Assembly (NCBI RefSeq): GCF_000284515.1
Contig: NC_017668.1
Location: forward strand, 1,736,001-1,800,000
Reading direction: 5' to 3'
DNA: 64,000 nucleotides
DNA from: Halobacillus halophilus DSM 2266
Lineage (GTDB): Bacteria; Bacillota; Bacilli; Bacillales; Halobacillaceae
Within the stretch, counting starts at the first letter, position 1, and every line of letters begins with the position of its first letter. Shown here in pieces: positions 28,966-37,993 of this stretch. Made by a program: the position numbers and the translations under genes. The notes under the pieces are model-generated. The model made no database searches. It saw nothing but the letters and a program-made list of their open reading frames with translations, and was not told the DNA's origin.

Positions 28966-30429
28966 CTATTCGGGATGAACAATTTTGCCAAGGATCTGGT
29001 TGGCTACGTTTTGGCCGCTGAGAACGACCATTGGAGAGCCGCCTCCCGGGTGGGTACTGCCTCCACAGAAGTACAGATTGCTGAAATCCTGAGACTGATT
29101 GAATGGTCTCATAAACGCCTGGAGCCGGCGGTTGGAAGAGGGACCGTAAAGGGAACCACGATATGCACCGAAGCGGCTTTCAATTTCCTCAGGGCCGATC
29201 ACTTTTTCGAAAGATACGTGGTTTTTAATCGGGAGTCCGGAGTGCGCTAAATCCTCATAAATCTTCTCTTTATACCTTTCCCGATCTATTTCAGTTGAAG
29301 TGCCAAGCGCCGGGGCGTTAACCAGGATGAAACAATTGTCTCCTTCAGAGGAAAGAGTCGAGTCCGACTTAGCAGACGTTCCGATATAGATGGTAGGCTC
29401 TTCAGGATATTGGCCATTTTTTAAACTTGAAAATTCCTTTTCATAATTCCTGGAAAAAAGAACGTGGTGGTGATGTAGGTCCGGCATAGTAGTGTCCAGC
29501 CCAGCCATAATAACGAAAGCGGATATAGAAGGATCGAAGGAACGGATCTTTTTATCAGATAATGAGGCGCGCTTTTCGTTATCGATTAATTCTGGAACGG
29601 ATTGTAATAGGTCTCCATTCACGATCACATAGTCTGCTTCGTAAGTATGGCCTCCAGCCATCACGCCAGTGGCCTGTTTGTTATGGGTTAAGATTTTTTC
29701 TACTCGTGTGTTCTTATATAGCTGAGCTCCCTGGTTTTCTGCAGCGTTCGCCATGTTTTCTGCGATCTTCGTATTTCCGCCAGGGACGTAGTAAACTCCG
29801 TCATTTAATTCCAGGTGAGCAATCATGGCAAATGTAGCCGGTGTAACGTAGGGATTCGAGCCTACATAGGTAGAATAACGGTTAAGAGATTGAATGATGC
29901 CGGGGTGAGAAAAATATCTTCTGAAAAAATGATCCATTGACTCAAGCGGCCTCACCTGGGCAAACCCTTTCGCCAGGGAAGGAGAGAGGTAATCCTTCCA
30001 CCCGGAAAAGGTCCGATGAAGAAAATATTCTTTTGATAAATGAAACAGGCGTTCAATTTCCAGTAAAAAGGCGTCATAGTTCTGAAAGCCTTTTTGATCC
30101 AGACGGTAGAGCTGCTGCTTCATATACTGCCGGTCTGAGGACAGATCAAAGATTGTGCCATCCTTAAACTGGTTTCTTGTATGATGAGTAAGTTTAGTAA
30201 AGGAGAGTTCTTTTTCTAAACCTCCCTGCCGAAGGACATCTTGAAATGCCTCTGGCATGGTGATGGTATTCGGCCCGAAATCGAAATGATAGCCTGCTTC
30301 ATTGACAGGCATCATCTTCCCGCCAAAATGATCGTTCTTTTCGAAAAGGTTAACTTCAGCTCCGGCTTTGGCCAGGGTGACAGCCGCCGAAAGCCCACCT
30401 AAGCCGCCGCCGACTATAGCAACTTTCAT
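28966..30429 (-). CDS. carotenoid oxidase/desaturase (CrtN/CrtP-like), third
   Basis: 487 residues, N-terminus MKVAIVGGGLGGLSAAVTLAK, C-terminus CGGSTHPGGGSPMVVLSGQ. The 4-bp ATGA overlap with the preceding glycosyltransferase decides the start (30429) and shows coupling. In related clusters a CrtNb/CrtP-type protein oxidises the terminal methyl to the aldehyde/acid; this one, in the operon with the decorating enzymes, is the best candidate for that step. Confidence 0.85.
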   Translation of the reverse strand: MKVAIVGGGLGGLSAAVTLAKAGAEVNLFEKNDHFGGKMMPVNEAGYHFDFGPNTITMPEAFQDVLRQGGLEKELSFTKLTHHTRNQFKDGTIFDLSSDRQYMKQQLYRLDQKGFQNYDAFLLEIERLFHLSKEYFLHRTFSGWKDYLSPSLAKGFAQVRPLESMDHFFRRYFSHPGIIQSLNRYSTYVGSNPYVTPATFAMIAHLELNDGVYYVPGGNTKIAENMANAAENQGAQLYKNTRVEKILTHNKQATGVMAGGHTYEADYVIVNGDLLQSVPELIDNEKRASLSDKKIRSFDPSISAFVIMAGLDTTMPDLHHHHVLFSRNYEKEFSSLKNGQYPEEPTIYIGTSAKSDSTLSSEGDNCFILVNAPALGTSTEIDRERYKEKIYEDLAHSGLPIKNHVSFEKVIGPEEIESRFGAYRGSLYGPSSNRRLQAFMRPFNQSQDFSNLYFCGGSTHPGGGSPMVVLSGQNVANQILGKIVHPE

Positions 30430-31535
30430 TCGTAAGACCTTCCTTTCCACTGATAGGATTTTCCCCTGATATGTACCGTCATCGAGGAAATCATAATTAA
30501 AATAAGCAAAACGATAGACACGGGGATGAAAAAGGACAGCCATAATGGATGACCTGTGCGAGCATCGACATACATTTTAAAGGATACGGTTAATAAGTAG
30601 GGGAGCACATACAGCCAGCTACCTTCTACAAAAGCCACAGCGATAAATCCGAATGGTACAAGAAATAAGAGAGTATAAAGCAGCGATAAGATAACCACCA
30701 GCGCTGCTGATCGTCCTAATCCGGTATAGATGTTTTTCTGGAAACCGGCCCACGTTTCTTTAGGATGATGGTACATATAGGAAAGGACGGAAGGTGTAAT
30801 ATTGGCAAGCACCATTTTATAGCCGTGCTTTTTCATCTCCCTGCTGATGTGCACGTCCTCTACGAGTGATCCTTTAACGGACTCGTGTCCGCCGATCGCT
30901 TCATAGGCGTTTCGTTCCACCATAATAAAAATCCCACACGCCGCTGTGAACATCGGTTGTTTCGTGAAATTAGCCACAGCAAGAGGCAGATGAAGCTGCA
31001 CGACCATGTGCTGAAGCGGTACCAGCATATGACTTAGGAAATGGTCGTTTGGGTAATGAGGGAAGCCACTTAGCATTGAAGCTCCGTGTTTTTCCATCGT
31101 GGCAAGGGTCTTTTCGATGATTGAAGGTGCAACGCGCGCGTCGGCATCCAGAAATAAGTAGTAGTCCCCGCTTGCTAACTTGGAGAGCTGATAACAGGCA
31201 TGAACTTTTCCATTCCAGCCATCCGGCAGTTCTTTCCCTTGATGCACCTTTAAATGTGGATCATTTTTCGTTTCATGTAAGAGCTTCTCGTACGTCTTAT
31301 CTTCCGAATGGTCATCCAGAAAAATCACCTCAAGCGAAGGGTAGCTCAAGTTATTAATGGAGTTCATCAGCCCCTCCACGTTTTCCTCTTCGTTTCTTAG
31401 AGGAATGAGAAGGGAGACACGGGGCTCGTTTTTTAAATTTTTAGCTGAAGTTAAAGGCAGTAAGAAAAAGCTGTTTAGGATCGTCCACAGATTGAGAAGA
31501 ACCGTTATCATCAGGACAATGGTAAAAAAGGTCAT
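30426..31535 (-). CDS. family 2 glycosyltransferase (CrtQ-like)
   Basis: 369 residues. N-terminal membrane helix, then a GT-A domain: VSLLIPLRNEEENV, FLDDHSED, the metal-binding FLDADAR, and EDVHISREMKKHGY, followed by three or four C-terminal membrane helices. It matches carotenoid glycosyltransferases of the CrtQ type, which attach glucose to the carotenoic acid. AAGGAAG precedes the ATG. It lies 18 bp after the acyltransferase gene. Confidence 0.85.
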   Translation of the reverse strand: MTFFTIVLMITVLLNLWTILNSFFLLPLTSAKNLKNEPRVSLLIPLRNEEENVEGLMNSINNLSYPSLEVIFLDDHSEDKTYEKLLHETKNDPHLKVHQGKELPDGWNGKVHACYQLSKLASGDYYLFLDADARVAPSIIEKTLATMEKHGASMLSGFPHYPNDHFLSHMLVPLQHMVVQLHLPLAVANFTKQPMFTAACGIFIMVERNAYEAIGGHESVKGSLVEDVHISREMKKHGYKMVLANITPSVLSYMYHHPKETWAGFQKNIYTGLGRSAALVVILSLLYTLLFLVPFGFIAVAFVEGSWLYVLPYLLTVSFKMYVDARTGHPLWLSFFIPVSIVLLILIMISSMTVHIRGKSYQWKGRSYE

Positions 31536-31553
31536 GGTCTCTCTTCCTTTCTG

Positions 31554-32210
31554 CTACATGGTTCTAAACGATTGATGGTCTTCCTGTATAATCGTTTCAC
31601 GCAGCTGATCCAGTTGTTCGGTGGATCGTTCTTCAAAATAACGCGTCATTTCTTTTCTGTTTAAAGAAGCATACACTTCTCGATCCAGTGGCTCCCCAAT
31701 CTTAATGTAGACGTTTGGTTTTTTAGTATGTTCAAACGAATAGTAAATGGAAATCGGAACGACAGGGACGGTGGGACACTTCTTAGCTATGTAGGCGACC
31801 CCTGTGAAAAACTCAAGCGGGCGCTTCTCCAAATGCTGCTCCTCTCCTTGAGGGAAAATCCATACCGTGCTGCCTTGCTCAAGCAGCGCTTTACTGTAAT
31901 TCAACGATCGAAGCAGATGTCTCCGATCGTTGGTGTTAATGGAAAAAGCACCAATCCTGCGGAAAAAAGGAAAGCGCCTGATCCCGTCTTCATGCATCAT
32001 TCCATAACCATCGGACCGAATGATCTCTTTATTCAAATGATAAATCATCAATGGGTCCCACCATGTAGAATGATTAATTAAAAATAGGGCAGGCCCGTCA
32101 GGCAGGGTAGAATAGGATACATTAATGTGCTTAAATTGTGACTTCAATAGAAAGCGGTTAAACTTGGAAAATCCCCATTCAATGAATGAATTCTTTTTAG
32201 CTTTCAGCAT
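31554..32210 (-). CDS. PlsC-like acyltransferase
   Basis: 218 residues with the acyltransferase motif NHSTWWD (H-x4-D), the variant FPQGEEQ for FPEG, and VPVVPISIYY. By family it esterifies a hydroxyl with an acyl chain, here probably the sugar of the carotenoid glycoside, though a role in glycerolipid synthesis is possible. Start at ATG 32210 with GGAGGAAG; it overlaps the upstream gene by 14 bp. Confidence 0.82.
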   Translation of the reverse strand: MLKAKKNSFIEWGFSKFNRFLLKSQFKHINVSYSTLPDGPALFLINHSTWWDPLMIYHLNKEIIRSDGYGMMHEDGIRRFPFFRRIGAFSINTNDRRHLLRSLNYSKALLEQGSTVWIFPQGEEQHLEKRPLEFFTGVAYIAKKCPTVPVVPISIYYSFEHTKKPNVYIKIGEPLDREVYASLNRKEMTRYFEERSTEQLDQLRETIIQEDHQSFRTM

Positions 32211-32964
32211 AGCCTTTCTTCCTCCAAAAATAAATGATATACCATAGTGCGGCAAGAGAGCCAACTAAAATAGCGGCGCCAAACAGTCTTCCACTGATGG
32301 CCATGATACAGAACATCCCTATAATTAGGCCAAACGTAAGAGCCATACGAGACGGCCAAAGCGAAGAGTGAGAGACCTTTACTGGGTTCCATAGTAGAAA
32401 TACGGCATGAAATATAGCGGCAAGAATAAACCAGCCCATGAAATTGGAAAAGGGGATATCGTAATAAACTCCAGGCTCCTGCCAAATCCAATATTCTTTA
32501 ACTTTGTACGAAACTGGATCAAGGATCAAATCCATGGTCACAGCAAGAAGTCCACCCGTAATAACGAAAGAGATAAGACGGAAGAAGCCGCTCCATTTCT
32601 CCGTAATCCCCCGCGCCAATTCATGAGAACAGCCAATTATCAACATCCAGGCGAACCCAATGGTTACAGGCGTATCGAAGATCTTTAATCCGAAATTCTG
32701 GTTATAATCATAGGAGCCAAACAGAAAATTGTAAGCTACTCCCAGATGTTCGACGTATATACTGACAACGATAATAAATAAACTGTAAAGCACGCCTCCA
32801 GCTGCCCCGTACATACGAATAAAATAAATAATGGCAATCACGCCTGCAGTAATTAAAAATACACTGTTGGCCCACTCCAGCCAGGGCGGAAGCAAGTCGA
32901 ATGTAAGTAAAATAACGCCGCATATGTACCAGAAAATGAAAAAGCGATAAATGATTGTGTCCAT
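32197..32964 (-). CDS. CruF-like carotenoid hydratase (DUF422 membrane protein)
   Basis: 255 residues, seven or eight membrane helices. The conserved EHLGVAYNFLFGSYDYNQNFGLKIFDTPVTIGFAW and LILDPVSYK segments are those of the carotenoid 1,2-hydratase family that includes CruF and the haloarchaeal bisanhydrobacterioruberin hydratase. It would add water to an end double bond of an acyclic carotenoid. First gene of the four-gene minus-strand operon with three overlaps or tight joins. Confidence 0.8.
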   Translation of the reverse strand: MDTIIYRFFIFWYICGVILLTFDLLPPWLEWANSVFLITAGVIAIIYFIRMYGAAGGVLYSLFIIVVSIYVEHLGVAYNFLFGSYDYNQNFGLKIFDTPVTIGFAWMLIIGCSHELARGITEKWSGFFRLISFVITGGLLAVTMDLILDPVSYKVKEYWIWQEPGVYYDIPFSNFMGWFILAAIFHAVFLLWNPVKVSHSSLWPSRMALTFGLIIGMFCIMAISGRLFGAAILVGSLAALWYIIYFWRKKGYAES

Positions 32965-33103
32965 CTGTTCACCCTGCTCTCGAATTAAAAAAGTTATGTA
33001 TTGTAAAGTATTTTCTATCTAATCATACCTCAAAGGATAGGGGATTAAACAGAAAGAAGTCCTATGGAATATGCCATAGGACTTTAACAATATTTAATAA
33101 TGA

Positions 33104-33604
33104 TTAATGGGCCAGCGTTTTCCTTTTAGGCCAGGCTATTTTTCGAGGAAGATGAGGAAGAACCCAGCGATCAAGTCCGTATTTACCTGCGTTTGCTCCC
33201 GCTACTAACAGGAAGACAGTCAGTATTACCATCTGTGGATTCGTGCTCGTGGTACCACTGAACAGAAACGCAAAGTTCATCAAGATGCCTCCAAGAGCAG
33301 CGATATTCGTAAATAATCCAAGTATGAGAGCGATCCCGGCAAATACTTCACCCCACATTACTAGAAAAGCAAACAATTCATGGTTCGGAAGGGCAAACTG
33401 TTCTAAGAATATGGCCCACCATCCCTGAACCGCAGGATGAGCACCTTCTGCTTTGCCTATGGCTCCCATTAAGAAGCCATCTACTTCAAATCCTCCTGTC
33501 ACTTTTCCTAATCCAGATGTGAGCCACGTATAACCTAAGTACACACGAATGACGGTCAAGATAAGGGCTGCTTTCTCATTGTTTCGAATCCATTGATTAA
33601 TCAT
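33104..33604 (-). CDS. DoxX family membrane protein
   Basis: About 166 residues with four membrane segments; ILTVIRVYLGYTWLTSGLGKVTGGF and VMWGEVFAGIALILGLFTNIAALGG are DoxX-family features. Members are linked to thiosulfate:quinone reduction or membrane redox stress, but this copy has no partner gene. ATG 33604 lies 8 bases after AAAGGAG. Confidence 0.82.
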   Translation of the reverse strand: MINQWIRNNEKAALILTVIRVYLGYTWLTSGLGKVTGGFEVDGFLMGAIGKAEGAHPAVQGWWAIFLEQFALPNHELFAFLVMWGEVFAGIALILGLFTNIAALGGILMNFAFLFSGTTSTNPQMVILTVFLLVAGANAGKYGLDRWVLPHLPRKIAWPKRKTLAH

Positions 33605-33882
33605 AATACTCACTCCTTTAGTTTGTTCAACACTTCACATGATTAGCTAATCTCTTGCTTACACCAATAGTATATTAGAGTAATCATTAAGGTGCTATAC
33701 TTTGTGCAATCATTCACAAAGTGGTCTAAAAGTTATGACAGTCCTATGAATTTTAGTAGTTTACTTTTCATTAAGGAAGTGAATCTTTTATAATGAATGG
33801 ATAGGATCATTTCGACTAAAAATAGACTCAGCAAATTCGTTTGTTTTTTGCTAAAATAGGTGTAGAGGAAAGGAGTGAGGAT

Positions 33883-33963
33883 ATGGCTGAAGTAGTTATG
33901 TTCATTGTTTGTGTAATTGTGTCACTAGGTCTCATTGGAATGTGTATTTTCGATCGAGGGTAA
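33883..33963 (+). CDS. possible 26-aa membrane peptide
   Basis: AAAGGAGTGAGG precedes an ATG; the peptide is a single hydrophobic helix (VVMFIVCVIVSLGLIGMCIF) with an acidic start and DRG end. A terminator follows at 34006. This is the usual plan of a small membrane protein. Unknown function. Confidence 0.5.
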   Translation: MAEVVMFIVCVIVSLGLIGMCIFDRG

Positions 33964-34005
33964 TATGTACTTAACTTTGGAATGACATATCATATAAGAG
34001 AAAGA

Positions 34006-34059
34006 AGAAGGTTCGTGGGAGAAGCTTATTAAGCTGATCCTGCGAATCTTTTTTTTTTT
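34006..34059 (+). terminator. Rho-independent terminator
   Basis: Arms AGGTTCGTGGGA and TCCTGCGAATCT, with inner AAGCTT/AAGCT pairing, and a run of ten T. Confidence 0.75.
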
Positions 34060-34112
34060 GACACCTATTTGAGCTTCCCTTCGATTATAGAAGTGAAGGG
34101 AGGTGAAACATA

Positions 34113-34337
34113 ATGGCAGTAAGCACTGAAATTGTACGTTCACAGCTTCAACTCGTTCTTGAAAATGGGCAGGATGAGAAAGGGAACACAATCTTTCGTA
34201 CGAAGTCTTTCAACAACATTAAAATCACAGCTTCTGAAGATCAGTTATACCGTGTAGCAACGGCAATGGCGCCTCTTCAACAGCATCTATTGTATGCGGT
34301 TGAACGCAATGATAATTCCATTTTGATTGATTTGTAA
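34113..34337 (+). CDS. DUF1659 family small protein
   Basis: 74 residues; RSQLQLVLENGQDEKGNTIFRTKSFNNIK is the DUF1659 core. In Bacilli, DUF1659, DUF2922 and YvrJ-type genes sit side by side. Here DUF2922 follows after 23 bp and YvrJ lies 2.4 kb away beyond the R5 element. Function unknown. GGGAGGTG before ATG. Confidence 0.8.
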   Translation: MAVSTEIVRSQLQLVLENGQDEKGNTIFRTKSFNNIKITASEDQLYRVATAMAPLQQHLLYAVERNDNSILIDL

Positions 34338-34360
34338 AAAAATAGAATAGAAGAGGAGAA

Positions 34361-34579
34361 ATGAACTTGAAAAAGCTGGAGTTGAAATTCTTAAACGAAG
34401 AAAACCGTACCGTAACCCTTACCCTGGACGAGCCTGTTGAGCCGGCAGATCCGGCCCTGATTAATTCCGTTATGGACACGATCCTGCTGGAGAACTGTTT
34501 TACGACAAGCGGCGGGGATTTAGTCGCTAAAAAAGAAGCACGCATTGTGGAACGCAATGTATTTGATGTAGAAATTTAA
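34361..34579 (+). CDS. DUF2922 family small protein
   Basis: 72 residues; KLELKFLNEENRTVTLTLDEPVEPADPALINSVMDTILLENCF is the DUF2922 signature. It is the second gene of the pair with DUF1659 and is followed by its own terminator. Confidence 0.8.
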   Translation: MNLKKLELKFLNEENRTVTLTLDEPVEPADPALINSVMDTILLENCFTTSGGDLVAKKEARIVERNVFDVEI

Positions 34580-34588
34580 TAATTGAGC

Positions 34589-34624
34589 ACAGCCGCTATT
34601 TTTGATAAATAGCGGCTGTCTTTC
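34589..34624 (+). terminator. terminator after the DUF2922 gene
   Basis: ACAGCCGCTATTT and AAATAGCGGCTGT are perfect arms with a T-rich tail. Confidence 0.8.
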
Positions 34625-35089
34625 TAAAAAAAGCAAATCCGTTTAAGGACAGGGCTAACCTTCCACTAAAGCTCCCGTTTGTTAAAGACTTGATTTCGAG
34701 ATATTTTTTGAGCGGAGGTCCGTAGGGGGACGATTTCGCTTTCCGGCCCTGCACGACGCAGGGGCGTTCGACGTTGCCACAGGACGTGGCGGTCTTAGTC
34801 GAACTTCTTATATGTGCTGAGCCTCCTCAGGCTAAAGCCTTCCGGGGTCTCACCGATCATGTTTATCCCACAGGAGTCTACATCGTCCCCCTACGTACCT
34901 AGCCAGATCAGATACTCGAAACCATTTAAGACATCAACGGGTTCATGAGAAAAAAGCATGTGCTCATGAAGCTGTTCTTATGCTATAACGATGTAAAATA
35001 GCCTGTCATAAAAGCATTTAGGACCGATTAGGAGGGAGAGCATTCTCTCCTATAAAAGCGTCCGTTATTCTCACTCGGCGGGGTTGGTG

Positions 35090-35100
35090 GGGAAATGACG
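35090..35100. repeat. target-site duplication, left copy
   Basis: GGGAAATGACG, identical to 36655-36665 on the other side of the IS. The undisturbed sequence occurs once at the same place in R8 (near 49550). Confidence 0.9.
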
Positions 35101-36654
35101 CATACCCGTCAAGCTAAGCTCTATAATTTCGTAACTCCCTTATAAACGTTACTCTTTTAGATGAAATTTCTAAAGGAGGATAATTTTATGGATCTTAGTA
35201 AACACCTTCGGTCTATGGCTCAAGCTATTACAGAAACTTTAGGAGATCATTCTCTACGACAAACAGCTAAAGAAACGGGATTTTTGAAACGGACCAGTAA
35301 ACTTAAACCAGAAGCATTCTTAAGTTTATGCACCCTCTTAAAAGATTCCGTGGGCAAAAACACCTTACCTAACTTATGTAGCCAAATCTCCTACGAATTC
35401 CATACTTTTATCTCTAAACAAGCTTTGCATGAACGTTTTAACGATAAAGCGGTTTCCTTTCTAAAACAAGTATATAAGCAATTAGCCGATAAGCAGGAAA
35501 TAACTTCGTCGGTTTTGGAACATCATTCATTATTCTCGCGCCTTAGAATTATGGATGCGACATCTTTTCGTCTGCCCAGCTCTTACTCCGATTATCCAGG
35601 AGTACAGGGGCATGGAGTTAAAGTACAACTAGAATATGAATGGCTCAGGGGCAAGTTACTCTACCATAAGATTCAAGCAGAAGCTAAAAGTGATAAAGAT
35701 GCCGCACGTGATCAGATGGAGTCATTGGAACCAGGGGATCTACTGTTACGGGATTTAGGTTATTATTCGGCAAGATTAATAAAGGAGATGGAGAGTAAAG
35801 GGGCATTTTTCATTAGCAGAGTGCCGAGCCAAACCAAGTTTTGGACCGGGAGTTCGAAAGAAGGTTGGATACAAATTAAGCCTGAGGAAGATCTGAAACA
35901 TAAGGTTTCGGGAGAAACCATTGATTATGGATTCATAAAAGTGGGAGGAGATTCACGAAGTTCCTATGTGGCTCGCATTGTAGCTCAGAAGCTTACGCTT
36001 CAACAACAAAAGCAACGGGAAAGAGCGTTACATTTAAAAAGGCAGAAAGGTCACCAGACCCTTTCTGCCAATCAAAGAACTCAAATTCAAATCCTTGTGA
36101 CCAATGTAACACAGGAAGATTTGGCCGCTCAAGACCTTTACCCTTTGTATTCCATAAGGTGGCAGGTAGAGATCTTATTTAAAGCTTGGAAATCCCTATT
36201 TGAAATGGATGATGTCCGAAAAATAAATCAAGATCGATTGGAATGTCATTTATATGGAACGTTAATTGAGATTCTTCTCTCTTCCATGGTGACTTTCCAG
36301 TGTCGTCACTATTTATATTGGAAACACCGAATAGAAGCAAGTGAATATAAGTGCATGGATATCGTGAAACAGGCTTTGCCATATCTAGTGTCTCCAATAA
36401 AATCTGATTCGAAGAGTGTCGTAAAGATATTAGAAGCTATCTTCGAAAACGCTAGGCGACACGGCAGGAAAGACCACAAAGAAAAACATGAAAGTCCGTT
36501 CGATGTTTTAGGATTAACTTATAAATAAAAGATTCCCTTCTTTTTATTACTGACTCCTTTAGGAGTCAATATAACCTTGATTGGAAATATGTGTAATTGA
36601 AGGATTGGACCACTGCTTATCTAGAATTATTCACTTACTAGCTTGACGGATATG
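35101..36654 (+). mobile_element. IS4-family (IS231 group) insertion sequence
   Basis: 1554 bp. Terminal inverted repeats CATACCCGTCAAGCTA (left) and the complement of CATATCCGTCAAGCTA (right), with one mismatch in 16. They recall the CATGCCCATCAA ends of IS231. The 11-bp target duplication GGGAAATGACG fits the 10-12 bp of the group. One intact transposase gene. It lies inside repeat R5. Confidence 0.92.
35188..36528 (+). CDS. IS4/IS231-family DDE transposase
   Basis: 446 residues from ATG 35188 (AAAGGAGG upstream); a further upstream ATG at 35161 is less likely. The DDE residues can be placed at MDATSF, LLRDLGYYS, and the family mark Y-x2-R-x3-E-x6-K in YSIRWQVEILFKAWK near residue 327. No stop or frameshift, so probably functional. 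Confidence 0.93.
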   Translation: MDLSKHLRSMAQAITETLGDHSLRQTAKETGFLKRTSKLKPEAFLSLCTLLKDSVGKNTLPNLCSQISYEFHTFISKQALHERFNDKAVSFLKQVYKQLADKQEITSSVLEHHSLFSRLRIMDATSFRLPSSYSDYPGVQGHGVKVQLEYEWLRGKLLYHKIQAEAKSDKDAARDQMESLEPGDLLLRDLGYYSARLIKEMESKGAFFISRVPSQTKFWTGSSKEGWIQIKPEEDLKHKVSGETIDYGFIKVGGDSRSSYVARIVAQKLTLQQQKQRERALHLKRQKGHQTLSANQRTQIQILVTNVTQEDLAAQDLYPLYSIRWQVEILFKAWKSLFEMDDVRKINQDRLECHLYGTLIEILLSSMVTFQCRHYLYWKHRIEASEYKCMDIVKQALPYLVSPIKSDSKSVVKILEAIFENARRHGRKDHKEKHESPFDVLGLTYK

Positions 36655-36665
36655 GGGAAATGACG
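36655..36665. repeat. target-site duplication, right copy
   Basis: GGGAAATGACG, second copy of the duplication made by the IS231-like element. Confidence 0.9.
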
Positions 36666-37006
36666 AGACTCCCATGGGAGAAGGAACTAGGTGAGATCCC
36701 GCAGGGAGTGAAACGAGCGAGGAAGCTCACCGTTCCGCCATAGGAAAGCGAGTTTTTTCCCCACCAGCCCTTCTCCACATATCGTAACGGACCCGAATTA
36801 TCTAGAAACTGAGTCTTCAACAATCCTGTCCTATTGTTGAATAAGTACTATAGGAAAATCAAAGGGGTTAACTTTTCAGAAATAGAAGATATAAATCTGG
36901 AGTAATGAGAGGATTTACATGCTAAGGGCTATGTATTAATAAGGTTTTAATCTTCGCAAAGTCATATGTAAACCTCATACCAGGAAGTGAAAAGGAGGTG
37001 AACAGG

Positions 37007-37150
37007 GTGGAAACTTGGCTGCCTTTCATTACAGATGTCGGCTTCCCGATAGCGGTAACTTTTTATTTACTGCACCGCGTTGAGGGAAAACTTGATCTAT
37101 TAATTGAAACGCTTCATCAACTGCCTGAAAAGATTTATTCGGTCAAATAA
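37007..37150 (+). CDS. YvrJ family small protein
   Basis: 47 residues: VETWLPFITDVGFPIAVTFYLLHRVEGKLDLLIETLHQLPEKI, the typical one-helix YvrJ form. GTG start 8 bases after AAAGGAGG. In other Bacilli it is next to the DUF1659 and DUF2922 genes; here R5 with its IS has moved it 2.4 kb away. Confidence 0.8.
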   Translation: METWLPFITDVGFPIAVTFYLLHRVEGKLDLLIETLHQLPEKIYSVK

Positions 37151-37198
37151 AAAAGACGAGTCTGAAAGTGGTCATACACTTCTCAGACTCGTCTTTTT
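37149..37198. terminator. bidirectional terminator between yvrJ-like gene and signal peptidase
   Basis: AAAAAGACGAGTCTGA and TCAGACTCGTCTTTTT are perfect arms; the inner AAGTG/CACTT pairs too. Confidence 0.88.
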
Positions 37199-37203
37199 AT
37201 TGA

Positions 37204-37725
37204 TTAATTCGTCAGACCCCACTCATTAAATGGATAAATCACGAGCTCTGTTCGACCGATAATCTCGCTTTCTTCAACGAAACCAAGTCCATTACGGCTG
37301 TCTTTACTGATGGAACGGTTATCTCCCATCACAAAATAGTGGTCTTCTGGGATCTCTACTTTACCAAAGTCTCTAGTGGCGTGAATCGCTGTTTGATTAA
37401 GGTAGGGCTGATTTTGTTCTTTCCCATTTATGAACAAAGTATGATCGCGTATTTCAATCGTATCTCCCGGCTGACCTACAATGCGCTTCACATAACTCTT
37501 TACCGGCCTTTCAATAATGACGATGTCTCCCCGTTCGGGTTCATCAATGTAATAAATAATTTTGTTGAACATGACGCGTTCACCATTTTCAAGTGTCGGG
37601 TCCATACTGGCGCCTTCTACAATAGAAGTAGCAAAGAAAAAAGTACGTAAAATGAATGCTAACGCAATGGCTACGACGATGGCTTTAATCCACTCGAGCC
37701 ATTCGTTCTTAGATTGCTCTGACAC
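37204..37725 (-). CDS. lepB: type I signal peptidase
   Basis: 173 residues, one N-terminal membrane anchor (about residues 12-32) and an outer catalytic domain. Catalytic Ser40 in GASMDPTL and Lys80 in YVKRIVGQPGD form the Ser/Lys dyad, followed by the GDNRSISKDSRNGLG motif. Short Bacillus type (SipS/SipT-like). Cleaves signal peptides of secreted proteins. Monocistronic. Confidence 0.93.
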   Translation of the reverse strand: MSEQSKNEWLEWIKAIVVAIALAFILRTFFFATSIVEGASMDPTLENGERVMFNKIIYYIDEPERGDIVIIERPVKSYVKRIVGQPGDTIEIRDHTLFINGKEQNQPYLNQTAIHATRDFGKVEIPEDHYFVMGDNRSISKDSRNGLGFVEESEIIGRTELVIYPFNEWGLTN

Positions 37726-37833
37726 TTCTTATCTTCCTTTCTCCATGAACATGGAATTAGATAATGTTCACTTCTTCTATATTTTATCACATCCCACTTA
37801 AAAGAAAAGACAGGAAAGCATTGATTTAACAGA

Positions 37834-37854
37834 TAATTTACATGTGTAAAATTA
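37834..37854. promoter_or_regulatory. short palindrome, possible operator
   Basis: TTTACATGTGTAAA (37837-37850) has perfect six-base arms TTTACA/TGTAAA, with partly matched flanks ATAA/TTAT. It lies in the 268-bp divergent gap between the signal peptidase and the Spo0E-like gene. The binding protein is unknown. Confidence 0.3.
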
Positions 37855-37993
37855 TTGTCGATTGAATAGAAGTTTTGGCAACTACATTTACAAATATAAA
37901 AAATCTTGAGATAATTTTTCTGTCAAGGGGAACACACATTCTTTCCCGTTGTTTTGTTGTAACATGCCCTTAAAGTCAAGGAGGTAGCCTGTC

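Larger units (their letters stand above)
34653..36875. repeat. dispersed palindromic element R5 (reverse, long B module), interrupted by IS231-like element
   Basis: Left part 34653-35100 has the inner end AGACTTGATTTCGAGATA, the long B module and the start of module A. Right part 36655-36875 has the rest of module A and the inner end AAACTGAGTCTT. With the IS removed, the order equals R8. Outer ends are eroded (GCTAACCTTCC at 34653; CAAAGGGGTTAAC near 36860). Confidence 0.85.
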
